Source: Burkholderiales bacterium UBA4615 (GTDB taxonomy: Bacteria > Pseudomonadota > Gammaproteobacteria > Burkholderiales > Burkholderiaceae_E). From it: a DNA stretch of 5,185 nt. Positions 1 through 5,185 of this stretch are shown piece after piece (the first letter of the stretch is position 1; every line of letters starts with the position of its first letter). The stretch spans positions 2,765 through 7,949 of the forward strand of contig DGIT01000053.1 in NCBI GenBank assembly GCA_002386465.1, read 5' to 3'. The position numbers and the translations under genes were made by a program. The notes under the pieces are model-generated. The model ran no database searches. It had not been told where the DNA came from and saw nothing but the letters and a program-made list of their open reading frames with translations.

Positions 1-1055
1 TACGCGTGGCCATGATTACCGGCGACTATCCGGCCACCGCGAAGGCTATCGCTGCGCAGGCCGGCATCGATACAGATGGCGACGTGGTCACGGGTGACAA
101 TATCCGGCAGATGGACGATGCGATGCTGCAGGCTAAAGTTGCCCATGCCAGCGTCTTTGCCCGGGTGATGCCCGAACAGAAGCTGCGGATCGTGCAGGCG
201 CTGCGAGCGGGTGGCCATATTGTGGCCATGACCGGGGATGGAGTGAATGACGCCCCCTCGCTGAAAGCAGCGCATATCGGGATCGCGATGGGCGGTCGCG
301 GAACCGACGTGGCGCGCGAGGCCTCGGACATCGTGCTGCTCGACGACGACTTCGGTTCAATCGTGCAGGCGGTGCGACTGGGACGGCGTATCGATGACAA
401 CCTGCGCAAAGCGATCGGCTTTACCTTTGCGGTCCATGTACCCATCGCAGGCCTGTCGCTCGTGCCGCTGCTGTTCGGTTTGCCATTACTTTTTTCCCCC
501 ATCCACGTGGCGTTTCTGGAGCTGATCATCGATCCGGTTGCCTCGATCGTTTTCGAGGCTGAAGCGGAGGAGCCTGATCTGATGGATCGGGCGCCGCGCG
601 ATCCCCACGCGGCCCTGCTGGGCACTGAATTGATCGGTTGGGCCGTGCTGTGTGGGGCGGTGGTACTGCTGATCGTGATGGCCCTGTTTGCCGGATTGCT
701 CAGCGCAGGTGCGGCTGCGTCGCAGGCACGCGCATCCGCCTTCGCTGCGCTCGTGCTGTGCAATGGGGTGCTGGTGCTGACCCACCGCGCCTTGCGTGCC
801 TCGGTGCTGACTGCGCTGACGCGATCCAATGCGGCCTTATGGCGCATTGCGGCCTTGACCGGATTGCTGCTAGCAGCCGCCCTGACCGTGCCCCCATTGC
901 GTGAAGCTTTCCGTTTCGAGTTGCCGACCATGGCGCAGGCCATTGCTGCAGGGGCCGCAGCGCTGCTCTGTCTTGTTGCGATCGCGTGCCTGCAATGGCT
1001 GCGCAATCGTCTGTACGCTTCGCGTGGGGGCGGACTCAGCCACCGCGCAGGCTAA
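1..1055 (+). CDS. P-type cation-transporting ATPase, P2-like, C-terminal part (5' end outside window)
   Basis: ATP-driven inner-membrane ion pump. The frame is open from the left edge (first full codon at base 3) to TAA at 1053-1055; about 350 residues are visible, roughly the last 40 % of a usual 830-900-residue protein. Numbering from the GTG at base 6: the P-domain motif MITGD at 3-7, PEQK at 56-59, and the hinge motif TGDGVNDAP at 76-84 followed by K87 and IGIAMG, all diagnostic of P-type ATPases. The phosphorylated Asp (DKTGT), the A-domain and TM1-4 lie upstream. Membrane segments I assign: TM5 137-158, TM6 162-184, TM7 207-232, TM8 242-260, TM9 277-296, TM10 309-331. The MDRAPRDP stretch after TM6 matches the MDRPPRxP of PacL/SERCA-type pumps, supporting a P2-like class. 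Odd point: TM6 reads ELIIDP instead of NLVTDG and other calcium-site side chains are replaced, so ion specificity is unknown. The internal GTG at base 6 is not a real start. The 3' end overlaps the convergent adaptor gene by 20 bases. Confidence 0.95.
   Translation, partial: RVAMITGDYPATAKAIAAQAGIDTDGDVVTGDNIRQMDDAMLQAKVAHASVFARVMPEQKLRIVQALRAGGHIVAMTGDGVNDAPSLKAAHIGIAMGGRGTDVAREASDIVLLDDDFGSIVQAVRLGRRIDDNLRKAIGFTFAVHVPIAGLSLVPLLFGLPLLFSPIHVAFLELIIDPVASIVFEAEAEEPDLMDRAPRDPHAALLGTELIGWAVLCGAVVLLIVMALFAGLLSAGAAASQARASAFAALVLCNGVLVLTHRALRASVLTALTRSNAALWRIAALTGLLLAAALTVPPLREAFRFELPTMAQAIAAGAAALLCLVAIACLQWLRNRLYASRGGGLSHRAG
1036..1055. other. 20-base convergent overlap of the adaptor and P-type ATPase genes
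   Basis: The plus-strand ATPase gene stops with TAA at 1053-1055 and the minus-strand adaptor gene stops with TGA at 1038-1036, so the last five codons plus the stop of each lie antisense to the other. I see no GC hairpin followed by a T-run on either strand around 980-1110. Both transcripts should therefore run into the opposite gene or end by a factor-dependent mechanism. Confidence 0.85.
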
Positions 1056-2343
1056 CGCGCATGCCATCACGCAGGGTGGGTGGCGGATAGACCACGACGG
1101 ACTCCCCGGCAGTGAGCCCGTCGCTCAGATGCGCCTGCTGCCCGTTTCGGGCGCTCAGTCGCACCGGCCGCAGCCGGGCGCGGCCGTCAGCCAGCACGAA
1201 GACGGCCATGGGTCGATCGGCCAGCACTTGCGTTGAAGTGCCGTGGCTGGCGTGCTGAGCTGACAGCGGAAAGACCGCACTGACCGGTACACACAATGCG
1301 TCTTCCAGCACTTCGGTCAGGATGCGCACACTGACCCGATAACCGTCGCCCAGGGCTTGCCAGGCCGCTGGCGGACTGACGATCGAGATGATTGCGTTCA
1401 CCCGCTGCTCTTCAACCCCCAGGGCCGAGACCTTCGTGAAGGCGGCTGGCTCGATCGACTTCAGGCGCCCTTCGAGCAGCCCCGATCCACCCCAGCCTGA
1501 AATGATCACGCGATCTCCGATGCGCGCCCGCAGGGCTTGTGTGGTGAGCAACTCAGCGACGATCTCCAGTTGCGTGATGTCGCCGATCTCCAGCAACGGC
1601 GCTCCGGCGGCCACATTGCCTTCGCTGGTCTGAAGCAGACGCAGCACGCGGCCGCTGGCGGGGGAGCGCACGGGCAAAGGCGTACCGGTTGCTGACGGTG
1701 ATCCGGGGCGCATATCGCGCGCTGAGGTCAGCGCGTAGCGCGCCTGTTCAAGATCATGCTGTGCAATGTCCTGGTCTGCGAGCGAGGCCTCAAGCTCACG
1801 CAGCGCAGCCTGTTCGGCCAGGCGCTCCTGTTCCAGACGCGTTGCAGCGATGAAGCCCTTAGTCGCCAACTGCTCGGTGCGCCACAGGTCGCTGCGTGCC
1901 TGTTCCACAGCCACCCGCGTGCGGGCGACCCGCGCGCCGGCGCGCTGCAACCCTGCCTGAGCGGACTCAACGCGCGCCTGCTGGCCGCGCAGCGCGCGCT
2001 CATCGAGCAGCGAGGGCGGTGCCGGCGTCAACTCGGCCAGTGGGTCGCCGGTCTGGACGGCGTCACCCTCGCGCAAGGCAATCCGACTCAGGAGGCCAGT
2101 CACCGGTGCAGACACCGTGAACCGGTTGCGCAAGCGTGTGCGGCCATCCTCCTCAATGGCGAGCTCGAAGCGCTCACGCACCGCGCTGCCCTTCTCCACT
2201 TCCACCGGGCGTGGAGAAAATGCCCAGATCAACGCAGCGACCGCCGCCAGCGTCGCGAGCATGGTGAGCAGGACTGCGCGCTTGCGTGCGCGAGGCAGCG
2301 TGTTCGAGGGTGGGTGCGGGTTGAGGTGCGGATCTGTGTTCAT
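1036..2343 (-). CDS. HlyD-family periplasmic adaptor subunit of an ABC exporter
   Basis: Periplasmic adaptor (membrane fusion protein, DevB/MacA/HlyD type) that joins the inner-membrane permease to an outer-membrane channel. It has 435 residues, within the usual range. In order: a short cytoplasmic N-terminus with basic RARKR before a single membrane anchor at about 22-43 (no lipobox cysteine, so not a lipoprotein); first lipoyl half-motif at about 76-107 (APVTGLLSRIALREGD region); an alpha-helical coiled-coil hairpin at about 113-208, rich in Ala, Arg, Glu and Gln; second lipoyl half at about 222-253 (SPASGRVLRL, then EGNVAAGAPLLEIGD); beta-barrel at about 256-343; membrane-proximal domain at about 347-432. 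The hairpin tip has R155 and L159 spaced as in the RLS TolC-docking motif of AcrA, with Ala166 at the Ser position. The ATG at 2343 overlaps the permease stop in ATGA and the only upstream purine stretch is weak, so translation is probably coupled. The gene ends with TGA at 1036-1038, inside the P-type ATPase gene. Substrate unknown. Confidence 0.93.
   Translation of the reverse strand: MNTDPHLNPHPPSNTLPRARKRAVLLTMLATLAAVAALIWAFSPRPVEVEKGSAVRERFELAIEEDGRTRLRNRFTVSAPVTGLLSRIALREGDAVQTGDPLAELTPAPPSLLDERALRGQQARVESAQAGLQRAGARVARTRVAVEQARSDLWRTEQLATKGFIAATRLEQERLAEQAALRELEASLADQDIAQHDLEQARYALTSARDMRPGSPSATGTPLPVRSPASGRVLRLLQTSEGNVAAGAPLLEIGDITQLEIVAELLTTQALRARIGDRVIISGWGGSGLLEGRLKSIEPAAFTKVSALGVEEQRVNAIISIVSPPAAWQALGDGYRVSVRILTEVLEDALCVPVSAVFPLSAQHASHGTSTQVLADRPMAVFVLADGRARLRPVRLSARNGQQAHLSDGLTAGESVVVYPPPTLRDGMRVSLRGG
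2340..2343 (-). promoter_or_regulatory. ATGA stop/start overlap (permease to adaptor), probable translational coupling
   Basis: On the minus strand the bases at 2343-2340 read ATGA: ATG starts the HlyD adaptor and TGA stops the permease. Only a weak AAGA lies about 10 bases upstream, so coupled translation is likely and would help keep permease and adaptor in fixed proportion. Confidence 0.8.
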
Positions 2344-4721
2344 TCGCGTGTCTTGAGAACGGCCACCAGGTCGAGGTGATCAATGTGCCGGCGCACCACC
2401 GCACTGGTTGCCAGTGCGGCAAGCCCGACACTCATAGCGGCCAGGGCATAGGTGCGAGGCAAGATCACCACCGGAAACAGGAACTGGTCGGATGCCAGCA
2501 GTTGCGCCACGCCATGCACGAGCATCCAGCCCATTGCCATGCCCAGCGGCAGGGCAAGCAGCACGCTGATCGCCATTTCGCCCAGTAGCAACCCCGACAC
2601 TTCAGCACGCCGAAAGCCCAGTACACGCAGACTGGCCAGTTCCCAGCTGCGTTCGGCCAGGGCAATGCGCATGGCGTTATAGACGATGCCCACGGCAATC
2701 ACCGCAGCAAATGCAGTCATCACCGCGCTCATGATGCGCACGTTTCGCCCGCTGATCTGTTGCATGTTCGAGCGCAATGTGGCTTTGCTGAAGGTGCCTG
2801 CCACGCGCGGCAAACTGCGGGTGGCTTGCAGTGTCTGTGCTTCAGTCCCCTGTTCCAGCGCCAGCGTGTACTGCGAACTGAGGTCACCCTCGCCAATCAG
2901 TCGATTGAGCGCACCACGCTCCATGTAGGCATTGAGTCCCATCATGTCGCGCACGGTGCAGCACACGGCGATCTGGCGAATCGGCATGCGCCCTTCAAGG
3001 ACCTGGACTTCGATGACATCGCCAGGGCGTGCCCCGAGCTTGGCAGCAAGCCGATCGGTCAGCATCAGGCCTTCAATCGGTATCGCCGCTTCGCGACCGT
3101 CCACATCCATGACCCGGCGCAAGTGGCCTGTGACTTCGCCGCCCTGTATCCGCGCACGCTCCTCGAGATGACCATGGCGCAGGCGCACGGCGGCATCACG
3201 CCCTGACTCCACCGCAATGACCCCTGGCAGGCGGGCCAGAGCCTGCCGGGCGTCGTCCTGGACCGTTTGGATCATTGAGACGATCAGATCGCCACGCAGC
3301 GCAAGGCTGAAGGCCGACCGCTCGATTTCCTCGATGGCATCGCGAACAAAATTGCCCAGGATCACGATAGCCATGGCCGCCGCCATGCCCACGATCGACA
3401 AACCGGTTCGCCACGGACGGCGCACCATGTTGCGAACGATCATCGCCCCGGCGGGGTGTCGCACCAACCGGCCTAGTCCTTCCAGATGCGAGCGGCGCCC
3501 CGCTGAAGGCGCCTGGGCCTGCATCGCCACGGCGGGGGGCAGACGCACCGTGGCGCGAATCGCGTGCAAGGTGCCCATGACTGCGGTGAGTGCAGTCGCC
3601 GCCGCAGCGATCGCGATCAGTTGCCAGGACAGACGGTGCTCGAAGTTGGGAAAGTGAAAGAAGTCAGCAAACAGCCCCGCAAAACGCCGGCCCAGATCGT
3701 TACCAGCAATCAGTCCGATCAGCAGTCCCAGGGCTGCGATCAGGCCAACGAGCTTCAGATAGTGCCCGGCGATCGCGCTGTTGCCGTAGCCCAGCGCCTT
3801 GAGCGCTGCGATCTGACCGCGTTGCGTAGACACCAGCCGCGAGATCACCACGTTGAGCAGGAAAGCAGCCACCGCGGCGAAAATCCCCGGCAAGATCGTG
3901 CCCAGTACGCGCTGTTCACGAATCTCGTTGCTGAGCATGACCTCTGAGATCTGATCGGCACGCGCATAAGGCGGGCGTCCGCCCCAGGGCTGCAGATGCG
4001 CTTCGAGTTCGCTCATCACGGCCTGGATGCTGGCTTGCGGTGCCTGGCGGATCGCGACCCGATTGAATGCCCCACGCATATCCAGGGCGGCTGCCAGCGT
4101 CGCCTTGTCGACCCAAAAGGCGCCGAAACCCTTAGGGTCGGGTGCCCCATGCAGTCCGGCAAACACGTATTCGGGGGATACGGCTGTACCGGTGATGCGC
4201 AGCGTGCGGCGCCGCCCCTCGATGAGCGCGCCGATCGTCGAGCCCGGTGTCAGGCCATGCGCCTGAGCAAAACCCTCCGAGACCAGTGCTTCAATTTCGG
4301 TGCCGGTGGGCGCACTGCGCTCACCCATCGCGCCATCCGGCATCCGGCCCAGCCGAACGCTGACGATATTCAGTGCCGGGGGCGCGCGCTGGTCCAGTCC
4401 GATGAGCCGGCCGACGGCAGGTTCGGTTGTACCCTCCAGATCGATGCGCACCGTGTGCTCAATGGTGGTCTGCACCTGTGCCACGCCCGCCAGCATGTTG
4501 AGTGATGCGACCACGCTGTCGGGCGCTCTGACCAGATCCGCGAACACGTCGGCGAACCGGGCCTCGGTATAGAAACTGGCCCGCGCGGTCTCGAGGGATT
4601 CCACCGCCGAAAGGAACGTGATGACCCCTGCCACACCGCTGGCCACCACCAGCGCCACCGTCAGGGCTTGACTCCACATGCGGCGCAGGTCGCGCAGCAT
4701 CTTGATGTCGAGCGCTTTCAC
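2340..4721 (-). CDS. ABC exporter permease with two FtsX domains (MacB/DevC-like, 793 aa)
   Basis: Inner-membrane subunit of an FtsX/MacB-type (mechanotransmission) ABC exporter. I start it at GTG 4721, which overlaps the upstream ATPase stop (GTGA) and gives the N-terminus (V/M)KALDIKMLRDL, typical of this family; a TTG at 4745 gives 801 residues and ATG at 4700 gives 786. Residues from GTG: TM1 about 18-40; MacB-like periplasmic domain about 41-265; TM2-4 about 275-295, 320-342 and 368-388, with FtsX motif QIAALKALGYG at 303-313; linker about 395-425; TM5 about 441-460; second periplasmic domain about 461-655; TM6-8 about 664-686, 708-738 and 748-775, with the second FtsX motif ELASLRVLGF at 694-703. 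Thus two TM-domain-3TM modules are in one chain, where LolC/LolE or MacB carry one per chain. The only two cysteines are adjacent (587-588), in the second periplasmic domain. It sits between the ATPase and adaptor genes, overlapping both by 4 bases. Exported substrate unknown. Confidence 0.93.
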   Translation of the reverse strand: MKALDIKMLRDLRRMWSQALTVALVVASGVAGVITFLSAVESLETARASFYTEARFADVFADLVRAPDSVVASLNMLAGVAQVQTTIEHTVRIDLEGTTEPAVGRLIGLDQRAPPALNIVSVRLGRMPDGAMGERSAPTGTEIEALVSEGFAQAHGLTPGSTIGALIEGRRRTLRITGTAVSPEYVFAGLHGAPDPKGFGAFWVDKATLAAALDMRGAFNRVAIRQAPQASIQAVMSELEAHLQPWGGRPPYARADQISEVMLSNEIREQRVLGTILPGIFAAVAAFLLNVVISRLVSTQRGQIAALKALGYGNSAIAGHYLKLVGLIAALGLLIGLIAGNDLGRRFAGLFADFFHFPNFEHRLSWQLIAIAAAATALTAVMGTLHAIRATVRLPPAVAMQAQAPSAGRRSHLEGLGRLVRHPAGAMIVRNMVRRPWRTGLSIVGMAAAMAIVILGNFVRDAIEEIERSAFSLALRGDLIVSMIQTVQDDARQALARLPGVIAVESGRDAAVRLRHGHLEERARIQGGEVTGHLRRVMDVDGREAAIPIEGLMLTDRLAAKLGARPGDVIEVQVLEGRMPIRQIAVCCTVRDMMGLNAYMERGALNRLIGEGDLSSQYTLALEQGTEAQTLQATRSLPRVAGTFSKATLRSNMQQISGRNVRIMSAVMTAFAAVIAVGIVYNAMRIALAERSWELASLRVLGFRRAEVSGLLLGEMAISVLLALPLGMAMGWMLVHGVAQLLASDQFLFPVVILPRTYALAAMSVGLAALATSAVVRRHIDHLDLVAVLKTRE
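4718..4721 (-). promoter_or_regulatory. GTGA stop/start overlap (ATPase to permease), probable translational coupling
   Basis: On the minus strand the bases at 4721-4718 read GTGA: GTG starts the permease and TGA stops the ATPase. No strong Shine-Dalgarno is seen upstream, only a weak CAGAG-like stretch about 8-12 bases before it. This favours reinitiation by the terminating ribosome and decides the permease start over the TTG 24 bases upstream. Confidence 0.75.
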
Positions 4722-5185
4722 CAGACCAGCTCTGCGGGTGTGCAACGCTGGGCATTGCGCTCGATGCGCGCGATCTGGCCGCCAGCCATGTGAATGACAC
4801 GGTCTGCCATGCCTGCGATCGCCGCGTTATGTGTGATCACGATCGCAGTCGTGCCCAGCGTGGCATTGGCATCGGCAATGGCCTCCAGCACCTTGCGCCC
4901 AGTCGGATAGTCCAGCGCACCCGTGGGTTCGTCGCACAGCAGCACATCCGGGCGCTTCACGATCGCCCGTGCGATCGCCACGCGCTGCTGCTCGCCACCG
5001 GAGAGCTGCGACGGAAAGTGATCCTGACGGTTCGACAATCCCACACGTTCGATCGCCTCATCAGCCGACATCGGATGCTCGGCAATGTCGGTGACCAGGG
5101 CGACGTTCTCGCGCACGGTCAGGCTGGGGATCAGGTTGTAGAACTGAAAGACGAAGCCGACATGCTCGCGGCGGTACGCCGTCAG
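4718..5185 (-). CDS. ABC transporter ATP-binding protein, MacB/LolD/DevA type, C-terminal part (5' end outside window)
   Basis: Cytoplasmic ATPase that powers the permease encoded just downstream. 155 residues are visible, reading from base 5185 with no start; roughly 70-95 N-terminal residues of a usual 225-250 are missing, including Walker A. Numbering from the first visible codon (L1): Q-loop Gln14 in VFQFYNLIPSLT, followed by VRENV as in the LolD/MacB/DevA group; ABC signature LSGGEQQRVAIARA at 61-74; Walker B VLLCDEPTGALD at 81-92 with catalytic Glu86 and the D-loop; switch histidine His119 in VITHN. All conserved catalytic residues in the visible part are present, so it should be active. 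A GTG at 5116 gives a 132-residue reading but would cut off the Q-loop, so it is not the start. It ends with TGA at 4720-4718, overlapping the permease GTG. It is the upstream member of the ATPase-permease-adaptor operon within the window; the operon promoter must lie beyond the right edge. Confidence 0.95.
   Translation of the reverse strand: MTAYRREHVGFVFQFYNLIPSLTVRENVALVTDIAEHPMSADEAIERVGLSNRQDHFPSQLSGGEQQRVAIARAIVKRPDVLLCDEPTGALDYPTGRKVLEAIADANATLGTTAIVITHNAAIAGMADRVIHMAGGQIARIERNAQRCTPAELVW

Noticed and set aside
490..500. T6C5 homopolymer run in the P-type ATPase gene as a possible frameshift or phase-variable tract.
   Set aside because: The frame continues correctly through TM6 and the rest of the protein, and the run is short; it simply encodes part of LLFSPI.
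26..1006. A 326-codon minus-strand open frame opposite the P-type ATPase gene.
   Set aside because: Its product is a Ser/Ala/Arg-rich string with no domain or motif, typical of an antisense shadow in GC-rich DNA; the plus-strand frame carries unmistakable P-type motifs.
980..1110. Possible bidirectional terminator between the convergent genes.
   Set aside because: GC-rich short complementary stretches exist, but none forms a convincing stem followed by a T-run on either strand.
1756..2379. A 207-codon plus-strand open frame opposite the adaptor gene.
   Set aside because: It has no recognisable motif and an Arg/Gln/Leu/Cys-rich composition, and it runs antisense to a well-supported HlyD adaptor; shadow frame.
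3996..4505. A 169-codon plus-strand frame opposite the permease gene, and a similar one at 2760-3206.
   Set aside because: Products are rich in Cys, Arg, His and Gln without domain signatures; the minus-strand permease explains the coding signal.
4718..5116. Taking the GTG at 5116 as the true start of the ATPase.
   Set aside because: The frame is open to the window edge and the upstream 23 codons encode the conserved Q-loop region (VFQFYNLIPSLT), so the gene is truncated by the window rather than short.

Overview
The window is a GC-rich (about 60-65 % by eye), completely gene-filled piece of a bacterial chromosome or large replicon. The tripartite ABC-exporter layout (cytoplasmic ATPase, inner-membrane permease, periplasmic adaptor with a TolC-docking-like hairpin) implies a Gram-negative host. 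Base composition and protein style fit a proteobacterium, perhaps a betaproteobacterium, but nothing here fixes the taxon.

Layout. Bases 1-1055 (+) hold the C-terminal part of a P2-like P-type cation ATPase whose beginning lies before the window. Bases 5185-1036 (-) hold an operon read right to left: the end of an ABC ATP-binding protein (its start lies past the right edge), a 793-residue FtsX/MacB-type permease with two FtsX modules, and a 435-residue HlyD-type periplasmic adaptor. Both junctions in the operon are 4-base stop/start overlaps (GTGA at 4721-4718, ATGA at 2343-2340), so the three proteins are probably translationally coupled and made together. The last genes of the two transcription units converge and overlap by 20 bases (1036-1055). 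There is no intergenic DNA, RNA gene, mobile element or CRISPR array, and no room for an intergenic promoter or terminator.

How the genes work together. The ATPase drives conformational cycling of the permease, which with the HlyD adaptor and an outer-membrane TolC-like channel (not in the window) should form a MacAB/DevBCA-like export machine. Its substrate cannot be read from the sequence. The P-type ATPase is a separate ion pump. Aligned without gaps to the TM5-TM6 region of SERCA as I remember it, and then at TM8, it has lost most of the calcium-site side chains, so its ion is an open question. Nothing here proves a functional link between the pump and the exporter.

The known parts belong to recognisable families; I see no clearly new system. 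The items most worth a second look are the altered ion site of the P-type pump, the single-chain double-FtsX permease with one vicinal cysteine pair, the Ser-to-Ala change in the adaptor's TolC-docking motif, and the strong excess of GATC and GCGATCGC.
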